From: Vibrio mimicus
Lineage (GTDB): Bacteria > Pseudomonadota > Gammaproteobacteria > Enterobacterales > Vibrionaceae
NCBI RefSeq assembly: GCF_019048845.1
Contig: NZ_CP077425.1
Span: 124,001-188,000 of the forward strand
Length of the DNA stretch: 64,000 bases
Direction: 5' to 3'
The notes under the pieces were generated by a model. That model did no database searches and was not told the origin of the DNA. It worked only from the letters and a program-made list of their open reading frames with translations. Within the stretch, counting starts at the first letter, position 1. Each line of letters starts with the position of its first letter. Below, piece by piece: positions 55,139 to 64,000 of the stretch. Both the position numbers and the translations under genes were made by a program.

Positions 55139-55900
55139 ATGGTGGATATTCTCAGCGATGCAGAAATGCTGCGTTACAACCGACAGATCATTCTCAAAGC
55201 GTTTGATTTTGAAGGACAAGAGAAACTAAAGCAGAGCTCAGTGCTGATCCTCGGTGCGGGTGGTTTGGGTTGTGCGAGTAGCCAATACCTAGCGACGGCG
55301 GGGGTCGGTCACATCACATTGATTGATGATGATGTGGTTGAGCTCTCTAACCTCCAGCGCCAAGTACTACACCATGATGCGGATATTGGCCGCGCGAAAG
55401 TCGATTCGGCCGCCAATTCACTGCGTCTGCTCAATCCGCATCTTCAGGTTGAAACGATCCAAGCACGTTTGAGTGATGACAAATTGGATGCGCTGATCGC
55501 ACGCCACGATCTGGTGCTGGATGCTTGCGATAATGTCGACACACGCAACCAGCTCAATCGCCTCTGCTTTAAACACAAAACACCGCTGGTTTCCGGTGCG
55601 GCGATTCGCATGGAAGGCCAAGTGAGCGTGTTTACTTATCAAGACCCCGCGCAGCCTTGCTATCAATGCTTAAGCGCCCTATTCGGTTCATCGGCACTCA
55701 GTTGCGTTGAAGCAGGTGTGATGGCTCCGGTGGTAGGCATTATTGGTGCAGTTCAAGCAATGGAAGCCATTAAGGTACTGACTGAATTAGGCACACCTAA
55801 GCAAGGTAAGATCTTGATCCTTGATGCGATGAGCATGTCATGGCGTGAAATGAACCTGATGAAACTTCCTCAGTGTCCTGTCTGTCATACATCAGAGTGA
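55139..55900 (+). CDS. moeB: Molybdopterin-synthase adenylyltransferase MoeB
   Basis: The 253-residue protein activates the C-terminus of MoaD by adenylation. LSDAEMLRYNRQIIL starts the family pattern, GAGGLGCASSQYLA (about 40-53) is the nucleotide loop, and two CxxC pairs (CYQC, CPVC) hold zinc. The start is one of three close codons (GTG 55136, ATG 55139, GTG 55142); AGGAG at 55132-55136 best fits the last, which would make a protein one codon shorter at the N-terminus. Confidence 0.95.
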   Translation: MVDILSDAEMLRYNRQIILKAFDFEGQEKLKQSSVLILGAGGLGCASSQYLATAGVGHITLIDDDVVELSNLQRQVLHHDADIGRAKVDSAANSLRLLNPHLQVETIQARLSDDKLDALIARHDLVLDACDNVDTRNQLNRLCFKHKTPLVSGAAIRMEGQVSVFTYQDPAQPCYQCLSALFGSSALSCVEAGVMAPVVGIIGAVQAMEAIKVLTELGTPKQGKILILDAMSMSWREMNLMKLPQCPVCHTSE

Positions 55901-56053
55901 CCGAGCTAAATGTTTGAGAACAGATAGAGTGTGGCAACGCTCCAATTTTGGGGCGTTGCCATTCCCCTGCCGCCAAAACTGTGGGTGGCTCGCTGGTTCA
56001 GCATCATAAAGGTCGCTACAGTTACCTCAGTTGATGTGTTAAGGAGAGTCGCT

Positions 56054-56422
56054 ATGCCCAATCTCGATGTGCTTGAAATCAAATCCTTTGTTCCTGCTCA
56101 GGACTTTACTGCCTCCAAACAGTTTTACTTATCCCTCGGTTTTGAACTGATTTCAGAATTTGGCGATGTGGCTTATTTGCGTTTAGGCCAATGCGCTTTT
56201 TTACTGCAAAACACCCATCAGCGCCCGCATCAAGGGAATACTATGATGCATCTGTTAGTGGAAGATGCGCAGAGCTGGTTCGATCACGTCAAAACTTTGC
56301 AATTGGAAGAGCGCTTTGAAAGCAAAGTGACCAATTTAGTCACTCAACCTTGGGGCATGCTGGAGTTTTGTTTGGTTGACCCGAGTGATGTTCTGTGGCG
56401 TATTGGTCAACGTATTGTGTAA
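56054..56422 (+). CDS. Glyoxalase/VOC-family protein
   Basis: The 122-residue protein starts MPNLDVLEIKSFVPAQDFTA and shows the VOC pattern (KQFYLSLGFELISEFGDVAYL, then a second repeat ending in GMLEFCLVDPSDVLWRIGQ). The fold covers glyoxalases, bleomycin-binding proteins and dioxygenases; metal ligands are not obvious. AAGGAGAGTCGCT precedes the ATG at 56054, which excludes the longer frame from 55931. Confidence 0.8.
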   Translation: MPNLDVLEIKSFVPAQDFTASKQFYLSLGFELISEFGDVAYLRLGQCAFLLQNTHQRPHQGNTMMHLLVEDAQSWFDHVKTLQLEERFESKVTNLVTQPWGMLEFCLVDPSDVLWRIGQRIV

Positions 56423-56443
56423 TCACAAAAATAAGGAATAACA

Positions 56444-57274
56444 ATGACCTCCCCACTCGTCACGGCGCAATGGCTGCAACAACATCTGCACGATCCCAAT
56501 TTGGTGATCCTCGATAGCAGCATCGAGTTTCAAATTCCGACCGAATCTGAAAAAGATTGGATCAACAAAATTCCCAACGCGCAGCGCTTTGATTACGACA
56601 AAGTGTTTTGCGACCCTGATTCCCCCTTGCCCCATATGATGCCTTCTGAGGAGCGCTTTAATACTCTCGCTCGCGAACTGGGTATCAACCAAGATTCCTT
56701 TATTGTGGTGTACGACAACAGTGGCACGTTTGCTTCTCCCCGAGCATGGTGGATGTTCAAAGCCATGGGACATCACAAGGTGTATATCCTCAATGGCGGA
56801 TTAACCGAATGGAAGGCTCAGGGTTACAACGTCACTCAAAACTATCGTGAACCCACAGCAAAAGGGAACTTTGCTGGCAAACTCAACCCAAAAGCCTTTG
56901 TTGATGCGAGTTATGTTCTCAAACAGATCGACAACCCACACAGCCAAACCATTGATGCTCGTGGATTAGCACGCTTTTTCGGTGAAGTGCCAGAGCCGCG
57001 TCCCGGCGTGCGCAGTGGGCATATTCCCGGCTCATCTTGCTTGCCTTTTGCAGAGCTGATCGCCGGTCACAAGCTTAAAGAGGAAACCGAGTTACGCCCT
57101 CTACTCACTCATATGCTGCCCGATACAGCACAAGAATATCTGTTTAGCTGCGGCTCTGGCGTTACCGCATGTATTGTGTTGCTCGCGGCGTATGTGTGCG
57201 GCTACAAAAACCTCTCGGTTTACGATGGTTCGTGGACAGAATGGGGACAACGGCAAGATCTGCCGATTGAATAA
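56444..57274 (+). CDS. sseA: Sulfurtransferase of the 3-mercaptopyruvate/thiosulfate type
   Basis: The 276-residue protein has two rhodanese domains. The catalytic Cys is in SCGSGVTA (about residue 235), the CG(S/T)GVT loop of mercaptopyruvate sulfurtransferases. VYDNSGTFASPRAWWMFKAMG and the RPGVRSGHIPGSSCLPF segment are typical of SseA. It moves sulfur to cyanide or thiols. It starts 22 bases after the VOC gene. Confidence 0.9.
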   Translation: MTSPLVTAQWLQQHLHDPNLVILDSSIEFQIPTESEKDWINKIPNAQRFDYDKVFCDPDSPLPHMMPSEERFNTLARELGINQDSFIVVYDNSGTFASPRAWWMFKAMGHHKVYILNGGLTEWKAQGYNVTQNYREPTAKGNFAGKLNPKAFVDASYVLKQIDNPHSQTIDARGLARFFGEVPEPRPGVRSGHIPGSSCLPFAELIAGHKLKEETELRPLLTHMLPDTAQEYLFSCGSGVTACIVLLAAYVCGYKNLSVYDGSWTEWGQRQDLPIE

Positions 57275-57302
57275 TGTATAAACATACAAACATTAGAAAG
57301 AA

Positions 57303-57494
57303 TATACCCAAACTACTTGGAGTTGCAGGTAGGCGGCAAGTGAGTGACAAATTTGTCTGGAACAAATTTGCACAGCCATTGGCTGGCCTTTGGTGAGAGC
57401 CAAGGATGGCTCTCATAATCCCCATGAGCATAGACAGACTGTGTGATTGGGGTGAGCGAACGCAGCCAACACCGCTGCAGCTTCAAGTAGGAAG
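57303..57494 (+). repeat. ERIC element with an internal insertion of about 70 bp
   Basis: The ends CTACTTGGAGTTGCAGG and CTGCAGCTTCAAGTAG are inverted, with the ERIC core TGTGATTGGGGTGAGCGAACG near 57440-57460. About 70 bases (roughly 57348-57417) interrupt the element relative to the copy at 60328-60450. This insert itself has inverted segments (CAAATTTG twice, AGAGCC/GGCTCT). Confidence 0.85.
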
Positions 57495-57499
57495 AAGAT

Positions 57500-57526
57500 A
57501 AAGGCCACTGAAGTGGCCTTTATCTT
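57500..57526. terminator. Hairpin between sseA and the chitinase gene
   Basis: AAAGGCCACT and AGTGGCCTTT form a stem with a 3-base loop, adjacent to the ERIC element, and can terminate both convergent genes. Confidence 0.7.
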
Positions 57527-57539
57527 GTGTCGTGCAAGA

Positions 57540-58835
57540 TTATTTGATCGATTCAAACATGGTTTGAGTCAGCTTGCCGGAAGGATCGCCAGAGAGTTCC
57601 CAAGTGAAAATACCACCGAGTTTTTGCTCTTTCGCCCATTTGGCTTTCGCCGCTACCGAGCGTTCATCTTCAAAACTGATGAAGACTTTTTTCTCTGGGT
57701 TCCACAAGTACGGTGCGTGTGAGGCTTCGTCATAATGGTATTGATAGCCTTGCAGCGCCGTGTAGTTCTTCATCAAATCCCAATACATGAAGTAACCATT
57801 TTCGGTCGTGCCAAACTGCGCACCCTGCTCGGAGCTTAGCTCCGCAGTGGGCAAACCACCATCATAATCTTTGGTACCTTGCCAGCCACGGCCGTAATAA
57901 GCCGCACCAATCACCAATTTTTCACGTGGAATGCCGAGTTCGATCATCTGATTAATAAACACATCGGAGCCCATTCCCCACCAACTACGTTCGGTGGCAT
58001 GCAAATTAGTAACGTGACCCGTTTGTGGCCCCCATCCGCCAAGGTAATCGTAAGTCATGGCAAACATGTTGGTTAAATACGGTGCAGCGGCTGGCCAGTC
58101 AATTTGCGCCGCTTTTGCGCCAACACCGACCGCAGTGGAAAGCTCATACTCGCGTTGTTTGGTTTTGCCTAACGCATCCAATTCCGAACGCAGAGTTTTC
58201 ACTAAGTGGGTGAATGCGGCTTTTTCTGCGGCCATTTGCTCATCGCTAAGCTTGGTTTCAGGACTCCAAGGTGAGGTGGTTAAACCGCCGCCACCGGGGT
58301 ATTCCCAATCGAGATCCACACCATCAAAGAAATCGTACTGCGCGATTAACTGAGCCGCCGTTTTAGCAAACTGCTCGATCGATTTAGGATCTTTCGCCAT
58401 TGCATGGAACGGCTCTGACATGGTCCAGCCACCAAAGGAAGGCAAGATTTTCAGTTGTGGATGATCCGCTTTCAACTGTGCTAACTGAGCAAAGTGGCCT
58501 TTGTAGGGCACCTTCACTTTGACTGCGCCGAAGTCTTTCTCCAACGCCGCTTCGGTATCCACCACAATCGCGGTGAAATCTGGCTTGCCTTTACACTGCT
58601 CGGCGACCAGTTTTTGCACCGTTTCACTGGCACCTGTGTGCGGGCCACACATGCTCAAAAACGCGTAGATCACATGAGTCAGGTTATCGGCAGGAATATC
58701 TTTTACAACGTAGGGATTGGCTGAATTGGCGTATTGCCAATCGGCAAAATAACCCGCAACTACAGGTTGATTAGCGAGCACCGCATGGCTGCACAATGCA
58801 GTAAATAACGCGGTAGCAATGACTGTTTTTTTCAT
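57540..58835 (-). CDS. Secreted GH18 chitinase
   Basis: The 431-residue protein has a signal peptide (MKKTVIATALFTALCSHAVLA) and a single GH18 catalytic barrel. The active-site motif GVDLDWEYPGGGG (about 172-184, pattern DxxDxDxE) includes the catalytic Glu. LPSFGGWTMSEPF is the second GH18 motif, and GIFTWELSGDPSG ends the barrel. No chitin-binding domain is seen. It hydrolyses chitin outside the cell or in the periplasm. A terminator-like hairpin follows at 57500-57526. Confidence 0.92.
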   Translation of the reverse strand: MKKTVIATALFTALCSHAVLANQPVVAGYFADWQYANSANPYVVKDIPADNLTHVIYAFLSMCGPHTGASETVQKLVAEQCKGKPDFTAIVVDTEAALEKDFGAVKVKVPYKGHFAQLAQLKADHPQLKILPSFGGWTMSEPFHAMAKDPKSIEQFAKTAAQLIAQYDFFDGVDLDWEYPGGGGLTTSPWSPETKLSDEQMAAEKAAFTHLVKTLRSELDALGKTKQREYELSTAVGVGAKAAQIDWPAAAPYLTNMFAMTYDYLGGWGPQTGHVTNLHATERSWWGMGSDVFINQMIELGIPREKLVIGAAYYGRGWQGTKDYDGGLPTAELSSEQGAQFGTTENGYFMYWDLMKNYTALQGYQYHYDEASHAPYLWNPEKKVFISFEDERSVAAKAKWAKEQKLGGIFTWELSGDPSGKLTQTMFESIK

Positions 58836-58958
58836 ATTTAGAGCCTCCGTTTCACTGCATCCAATACAACAAATTTACGTAGGCTTGACTAAAAAACATG
58901 CAGAGCATGCGAGCCAGCATTAAAAACCGGCTCGCTTTTTCACCAATTTCACTCTGTA

Positions 58959-59951
58959 TTATGAGCTTAATGCCGTTTGCATCTGCTCATCTAAGTTGAG
59001 TACCGTTAAAGCGTTACTCACGCTCGTTGCGATCACATCAATCGCGCCTGTCCGTAGTGCCCCTAATAATGCAAGCGGTTTACTATTTTCCGCGGCAATC
59101 GCGATCACTTCGGCAATCGGGCGGAACTCATCAATCCCCAAACCAATCACACGGTCATTCATCACGGTATTCGCGATACGTCCATGCACATCAAAAAAAT
59201 CATGCCCGGCAAAATCACCGACCACACCTTGATTCAGGCGTGATTGCACCACTTCTTCCGGCGTAAACCAGCCAAGGTCAACCATGTAGCTGTTTTCACT
59301 CATATCCCCAATCCCGACCAGTGCGATATCCGCTTTACGAGCAAGATCGAGCGTTTGCTTCACCGTGCTATTTTGCATGAATACCCGTTTCTGCTCCGGG
59401 TTTTCTGCGTAGGCCGGCGCGTACAAGGTTTCCGAACTGCCGCCGTATTTTTTGGCTAGCTGACGGCAAATGTGGTCAGCATTAAACATACCGCCACGTG
59501 GGTGAATGCCGCCGATGCTACACACAAATTTGCAATCCCGCGGCGTGATCACCCCAACATGATGCGCTACGGCCGACACATTACGCCCCTGCCCAACGGT
59601 CACCACCATGCCGTTTTTTAGCGTACTGGTGAGATAGTTGGATACCAAACCTGCGACTTGTTGGCGCTGTGCTTCATCATTGGGTTGATCGAGGGCAATC
59701 AAGGCGCGGCGCACGCCAAAACGCTCAATCAAACGTTGCTCGATTTTGGCACTAAACACTGGATGATATTTGACGGTGATTTCGACAATTCCCTCATCAC
59801 GGGCTTGTTTGAGCAATCGCCCCACTTTGGCGCGTGAAATGGTGTATTTTTTGGAAATCTCTTCCTGTGTTGCGCCATCTTGATAATAAGAGACGGCGAT
59901 TTCAGTCAGCAGATCGGTACTTTCAACCGAAATCTCTGGAATTTGGCTCAT
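58959..59951 (-). CDS. SorC/DeoR-type sugar-responsive regulator
   Basis: The 330-residue protein has an HTH (about 28-52, ATQEEISKKYTISRAKVGRLLKQAR) and a SorC sugar-binding domain (about 62-320, GLVSNYLTSTLKNGMVVTVGQGRNVSA). It is divergent from talB-tkt across a 580-base region. The natural inference is control of those pentose phosphate genes by a sugar phosphate. The start ATG is at 59951 with AAGGATAG before it. Confidence 0.88.
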   Translation of the reverse strand: MSQIPEISVESTDLLTEIAVSYYQDGATQEEISKKYTISRAKVGRLLKQARDEGIVEITVKYHPVFSAKIEQRLIERFGVRRALIALDQPNDEAQRQQVAGLVSNYLTSTLKNGMVVTVGQGRNVSAVAHHVGVITPRDCKFVCSIGGIHPRGGMFNADHICRQLAKKYGGSSETLYAPAYAENPEQKRVFMQNSTVKQTLDLARKADIALVGIGDMSENSYMVDLGWFTPEEVVQSRLNQGVVGDFAGHDFFDVHGRIANTVMNDRVIGLGIDEFRPIAEVIAIAAENSKPLALLGALRTGAIDVIATSVSNALTVLNLDEQMQTALSS

Positions 59952-60532
59952 GGGCTATCCTTCTATGGCAGCGGCCTTGCATGCCGCAGCGCTCAACATT
60001 CAGTTCAACATCAGCATGCGCGCTATGTTACTCATCTTTCAGAGGTGAGCAAATGATCTTGATCATGACATTTTCTCAGTGTAGTTTTCTCACCTTTGAT
60101 GGATAGCCCATGGTGAGGTCAAATTCGAGCAAACGATTTAATGGCAGCAAGGGCTGCGAAGGCGAAAAAAAACTCAGCTCAACGCGTCATAAACCGGGTT
60201 GTTGAATTGACTTTCCCGACAGATAGGATAAATATGGCTCCATCATTTACTCAGCGAACGAGCAAATGTTCAGAGCAAAAGTTCGGGCGCTGAAAATTTT
60301 GCATTTACTGACTCGCACTCTCTAAATCTACCCAAACTACTTGGAGTTGCAGGTAGGCGGCAAGTGAGTTCATCCCTATGAACATAGATGCACCATGTGA
60401 TTGGGGTGAACGAACGTAGCCAACACCGCTGCAGCTTCAAGTAGGAAGGGGATTAAAATGATTGAGTCATTCAACTGCTTGCCCTATCTGACCCTCATCG
60501 GCAGATAAGCCCAACGAAATAGGACGATCGAA
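59952..60532. promoter_or_regulatory. Long divergent control region of sorC-type gene and talB
   Basis: No gene is seen in 581 bases. GAGCAAATGATC (about 60048-60059), GAGCAAACGATT (about 60129-60140) and GAGCAAATGTTC (about 60260-60271) are related repeats, and ATGATCTTGATCAT (60053-60066) is a near-palindrome. These are candidate SorC-type operators. The ERIC element at 60328-60450 lies between them and talB. Confidence 0.5.
60328..60450 (+). repeat. ERIC element, uninterrupted copy
   Basis: It shares CTACTTGGAGTTGCAGGTAG, the core GTGATTGGGGTGAACGAACG and the right end GCAGCTTCAAGTAGGAAGG with the copy at 57303-57494, but lacks the internal insertion. It sits upstream of talB, within its leader or promoter region. 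Confidence 0.85.
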
Positions 60533-61483
60533 ATGAGCAATAAATTAGCGCAACTTCGTAAACTGACCACAGTCGTGGCCGACACTGGTGAAATTGATGC
60601 AATCAAAAAATACCAGCCAGAAGACGCAACCACTAACCCTTCTCTGATTCTAAAAGCTGCGCAGATTGCTGAATACGCGCCTCTGATTGATCAAGCTATC
60701 GCCTACGCAAAAACTCAAAGCAACGACAAAGCACAACAAGTACAAGACACTTGTGACATGCTGGCGGTCAACATCGGTAAAGAAATCCTAAAAACCATTC
60801 CGGGTCGTATTTCGACTGAAGTTGACGCGCGTCTTTCTTACGACACCGAGCGCAGCGTAGCGAAAGCACGTCAGCTAGTAAAAATGTACAACGATGCGGG
60901 CATCAGCAACGATCGTATCCTGATCAAACTGGCTTCTACTTGGGAAGGTATCCGCGCGGCGGAAATTCTTGAGAAAGAAGGCATCAACTGTAACCTGACT
61001 CTGCTGTTCTCTTTCGCACAAGCGCGTGCGTGTGCTGAAGCTGGCGTGTTCCTGATCTCTCCATTCGTTGGCCGTATCATGGACTGGTACAAAGCTAAAG
61101 AAGGTCGTGATTTCGCGGCAAGCGAAGACCCAGGCGTACTGTCAGTCACCAAGATCTACAACTACTACAAAGAGCACGGCTACAAAACGGTTGTGATGGG
61201 CGCAAGCTTCCGTAACATCGGCGAGATCCTAGAACTGGCTGGCTGTGACCGCCTGACTATCGCACCTTCGCTACTGGCTGAGCTTGAAGCGGCTGAAGGC
61301 GAATTGGTTGCAAAACTGGTTGACTCAAAAGGCTCTAAAGCTCGCCCTGCGCCAATGACGCACAGCGAATTCCTGTGGGAACACAACCTAGACGCTATGG
61401 CCGTTGAAAAACTGGCTGAAGGCATCCGTAACTTCGCGGTTGACCAAGGCAAACTGGAAGCGATGATCGCGGCTAAGCTGTAA
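60533..61483 (+). CDS. talB: Transaldolase
   Basis: The 316-residue enzyme transfers a dihydroxyacetone unit between sugar phosphates. The N-terminal [31 protein letters not shown] motif and the Schiff-base Lys in [17 protein letters not shown] (about 128-144) are clear. The length fits TalB. It is followed after 96 bases by tkt, so the two may form an operon of the non-oxidative pentose phosphate branch. Confidence 0.97.
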   Translation: MSNKLAQLRKLTTVVADTGEIDAIKKYQPEDATTNPSLILKAAQIAEYAPLIDQAIAYAKTQSNDKAQQVQDTCDMLAVNIGKEILKTIPGRISTEVDARLSYDTERSVAKARQLVKMYNDAGISNDRILIKLASTWEGIRAAEILEKEGINCNLTLLFSFAQARACAEAGVFLISPFVGRIMDWYKAKEGRDFAASEDPGVLSVTKIYNYYKEHGYKTVVMGASFRNIGEILELAGCDRLTIAPSLLAELEAAEGELVAKLVDSKGSKARPAPMTHSEFLWEHNLDAMAVEKLAEGIRNFAVDQGKLEAMIAAKL

Positions 61484-61579
61484 TCCTGATTTTGAAGCGA
61501 GCTCCGGCTCGCTTCTTTCTGCTTTTTATTTTTGTTGAACGCACTCCGTTCAACCTCCTTTATTGAAATGAGTAACACT

Positions 61580-63574
61580 ATGAATCGCAAACAACTTGCC
61601 AATGCTATCCGTGCCCTGAGCATGGACGGCGTTCAAAAAGCTAACTCTGGCCACCCGGGAGCCCCAATGGGCATGGCGGATATCGCCGAAGTGCTGTGGC
61701 GTTCACACTTAAACCACAACCCACAAAACCCAAATTGGGCTGACCGCGACCGTTTTGTACTATCTAACGGCCACGGCTCTATGCTGATTTACTCGCTGCT
61801 GCACCTGAGCGGCTATGAGCTGTCGATTGACGATTTGAAAAACTTCCGTCAACTGCATTCTAAAACACCGGGTCACCCAGAATACGGTTACGCACCGGGC
61901 ATCGAAACCACCACTGGCCCACTCGGCCAAGGCATCACCAATGCCGTAGGTATGGCGATGGCTGAGAAAGCTCTGGCGGCGCAGTTCAACAAACCGGGTC
62001 ACGACATCGTTGACCACTTCACTTATGTGTTTATGGGTGACGGTTGTTTGATGGAAGGTATCTCGCACGAAGCGTGTTCACTGGCGGGTACGCTGGGTCT
62101 GGGCAAACTGATTGCGTTCTGGGATGACAACGGTATCTCTATCGACGGCCACGTGGAAGGTTGGTTCTCAGACGACACACCAAAACGTTTTGAAGCGTAC
62201 GGCTGGCACGTAATCCCAGCGGTTGATGGTCACGATGCAGACGCGATTAACGCAGCAATTGAAGCGGCGAAAGCAGAAACCTCTCGACCAACTTTGATTT
62301 GTACCAAAACCATCATCGGTTTCGGCTCACCAAACAAAGCGGGTTCACACGACTGTCACGGCGCACCACTGGGCAACGATGAAATCAAAGCCGCGCGTGA
62401 ATTCTTAGGTTGGGAACACGCTCCATTTGAAATCCCAGCGGATATTTACGCAGCGTGGGATGCAAAACAAGCAGGCGCAAGCAAAGAAGCCGCTTGGGAT
62501 GAGAAATTCGCCGCTTACGCGAAAGCTTACCCAGCAGAAGCCGCTGAATACAAACGCCGCGTAGCGGGCGAACTGCCAGCGAATTGGGAAGCAGCGACCA
62601 GCGAAATTATCGCTAACCTGCAAGCTAACCCTGCCAACATCGCATCGCGTAAAGCATCACAAAATGCACTAGAAGCGTTCGGCAAACTGCTACCAGAATT
62701 TATGGGTGGTTCTGCTGACTTAGCGCCTTCTAACCTCACCATGTGGTCTGGCTCTAAGTCTCTAACAGCAGAAGACTTCTCAGGCAACTACATCCACTAC
62801 GGTGTGCGTGAGTTTGGTATGACGGCCATCATCAACGGTATCGCGCTGCACGGTGGCTTTGTGCCTTACGGTGCAACCTTCCTGATGTTCATGGAATACG
62901 CGCGTAACGCGATGCGTATGGCAGCACTGATGAAAGTGCAAAACATTCAAGTGTACACGCATGACTCGATTGGTCTGGGTGAAGATGGCCCAACTCACCA
63001 ACCGGTTGAGCAAATCGCTTCCCTGCGTATGACACCAAACATGAGCACATGGCGTCCATGTGACCAAGTAGAATCGGCAGTGGCTTGGAAACTGGCGATT
63101 GAGCGTAAAGATGCGCCATCTGCGCTGATTTTCTCGCGTCAAAACCTAGCGCAGCAACCACGCAGCGCAGAGCAAGTGGCGAACATCGCTAAGGGTGGTT
63201 ACATCCTGAAAGATTGTGCAGGCCAACCTGAACTGATCCTGATTGCGACTGGCTCTGAAGTGGAACTCGCGGTTGCCGCTTACGAGCAACTGAGCGCCGA
63301 AGGCAAAGCGGTTCGCGTGGTGTCAATGCCATCGACCGATGCGTTTGATAAGCAAGATGCCGCTTACCGTGAAGCCGTTCTGCCAGCGGCAGTCACCAAG
63401 CGTATCGCGATTGAAGCCGGTATTGCAGACTTCTGGTACAAGTATGTTGGCTTTGGTGGTCGCATCATCGGCATGACTAGCTTCGGCGAATCAGCACCTG
63501 CGGGTGAACTGTTCAAGCTGTTTGGCTTCACCACTGAAAACGTAGTGAAACAAGCCAAAGAACTGCTGGCATAA
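61580..63574 (+). CDS. tkt: Transketolase
   Basis: The 664-residue thiamine-diphosphate enzyme is very similar to E. coli TktA across its length: [20 protein letters not shown] (about 15-34), [19 protein letters not shown] (ThDP motif, about 154-172) and [17 protein letters not shown] (about 465-481). The start at 61580 ([15 protein letters not shown]) agrees with the family length; an ATG at 61568 is four codons upstream and also possible. The terminator is at 63618-63646. Confidence 0.96.
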   Translation: MNRKQLANAIRALSMDGVQKANSGHPGAPMGMADIAEVLWRSHLNHNPQNPNWADRDRFVLSNGHGSMLIYSLLHLSGYELSIDDLKNFRQLHSKTPGHPEYGYAPGIETTTGPLGQGITNAVGMAMAEKALAAQFNKPGHDIVDHFTYVFMGDGCLMEGISHEACSLAGTLGLGKLIAFWDDNGISIDGHVEGWFSDDTPKRFEAYGWHVIPAVDGHDADAINAAIEAAKAETSRPTLICTKTIIGFGSPNKAGSHDCHGAPLGNDEIKAAREFLGWEHAPFEIPADIYAAWDAKQAGASKEAAWDEKFAAYAKAYPAEAAEYKRRVAGELPANWEAATSEIIANLQANPANIASRKASQNALEAFGKLLPEFMGGSADLAPSNLTMWSGSKSLTAEDFSGNYIHYGVREFGMTAIINGIALHGGFVPYGATFLMFMEYARNAMRMAALMKVQNIQVYTHDSIGLGEDGPTHQPVEQIASLRMTPNMSTWRPCDQVESAVAWKLAIERKDAPSALIFSRQNLAQQPRSAEQVANIAKGGYILKDCAGQPELILIATGSEVELAVAAYEQLSAEGKAVRVVSMPSTDAFDKQDAAYREAVLPAAVTKRIAIEAGIADFWYKYVGFGGRIIGMTSFGESAPAGELFKLFGFTTENVVKQAKELLA

Positions 63575-63617
63575 TTGAAAGCTGTTCTTTGTGAAGCAAA
63601 GAAATAGACGATAAAGA

Positions 63618-63646
63618 AAATCCCGCTTAAGCGGGATTTTTTTATA
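63618..63646 (+). terminator. Rho-independent terminator of talB-tkt
   Basis: AAATCCCGCTT and AAGCGGGATTT form a perfect stem with seven following T. Confidence 0.9.
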
Positions 63647-63877
63647 TTTGATTTTTATTTTTATAAATAGCCCAAAAATAGTGTTCTTTCTCATTCACAA
63701 AATTAATCCTAACCGCTTTATGGCCAAACTTATTTGCTCAAAAATAAAACAATTTATGAACTTGTTTTGAATTAACCTCTAATATTCAACTCAATGCACT
63801 GAATGATATTACTCTTTTATAGTTAACCTTATATGGCATTTATTGCACAAATAAATAACATAATAAAAAGGTAAATT
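63647..63877. other. AT-rich intergenic region, no gene
   Basis: No gene is seen between tkt and the next start. A possible promoter for the following gene lies here, not resolved. Confidence 0.45.
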
Positions 63878-64000
63878 ATGCGAAATATCACTTTATTAAC
63901 ACTTGCTCCCTTCGCTTTTGCTTCACAGGCGGCACAAGTTCTGGACTATTCAGAAACCGACATTTTATCAGCACTAAATATTCCACACTCTGCTGTTCAT
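63878..64000 (+). CDS. Start of a secreted protein, cut by the window edge
   Basis: An ATG preceded by AAAAAGG opens a frame that runs to the last base (41 codons). It encodes MRNITLLTLAPFAFASQAAQ and then DYSETDILSALNI, a signal peptide with probable cleavage near ASQA. Function cannot be told from this part. Confidence 0.6.
   Translation, partial: MRNITLLTLAPFAFASQAAQVLDYSETDILSALNIPHSAVH

Noticed and set aside
61180..61623. Minus-strand 147-codon frame spanning the talB-tkt junction
   Set aside because: It overlaps conserved talB codons on the other strand and has serine/alanine bias typical of shadows.

Overview
The window is from the second (smaller) chromosome of a Vibrio, most probably Vibrio cholerae or a very close relative. 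The evidence is the gene content and order (ddl, a PatZ/Pka-type acetyltransferase, sgrR, a yejABEF-type peptide importer, a 2-aminoethylphosphonate cluster, a chitinase, talB-tkt), the ERIC repeats and a CTX-phi/RS1-type phage at a dif-like site. This rests on recognised families and remembered gene order, not on a database search. No rRNA or tRNA genes were seen.

Region 1 (1-716): the 3' end of a TraF-like gene, a yoaH/UPF0181 gene whose Shine-Dalgarno lies inside a terminator hairpin, and an AT-rich stretch without genes. Region 2 (717-11528): three head-to-tail copies, exactly 3604 bp each, of an RS1-like satellite of a filamentous phage. Each copy carries a CTX-type folded attP, a cysteine-rich small ORF, a hairpin-rich intergenic region, a divergent rstR-type repressor, an rstA-type replication initiator, a gene V/RstB-type ssDNA-binding protein and a triple helix-turn-helix protein. 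No capsid, secretion or toxin genes are present. A 28-bp XerC/XerD dif-like site follows at 11529-11556. This array is the least ordinary part of the window. Its two extra genes and its junctions deserve attention.

Region 3 (11557-26900): yciH/SUI1, a DUF3319-like gene, ddl, a SPOR lipoprotein, a protein acetyltransferase, a LysR regulator, a 25-residue membrane protein missed by ordinary ORF calling, sgrR, a hotdog thioesterase, an M48 lipoprotein protease, an S4 protein, two glutathione transferases divergent from a TetR-PPC pair with two palindromic operators, and an M16 peptidase homologue lacking its zinc motif. Region 4 (26900-38250): a four-gene yejABEF-type ABC importer, a Nudix hydrolase, a DHH phosphoesterase, a DUF333 lipoprotein, a DUF218 protein, a POT peptide transporter and an EamA transporter.

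Region 5 (38270-46750): a complete 2-aminoethylphosphonate system. A GntR/UTRA regulator, a fused two-domain permease, an ATPase and a binding protein are on the minus strand. phnW, pbfA and phnX diverge on the plus strand. Three TGGT-N4-CCA-type palindromes before the transport and catabolic genes probably bind the regulator. Region 6 (46750-57300): rnk, yjjG, a small ORF, a frameshifted elbB, mscL, formate-tetrahydrofolate ligase, msrAB, folE, moeA-moeB, a VOC protein and a sulfurtransferase. Region 7 (57300-64000): two ERIC elements (one with an internal insertion of about 70 bp), a GH18 chitinase, a SorC-family regulator divergent from talB-tkt, and the start of a secreted protein cut by the window edge.
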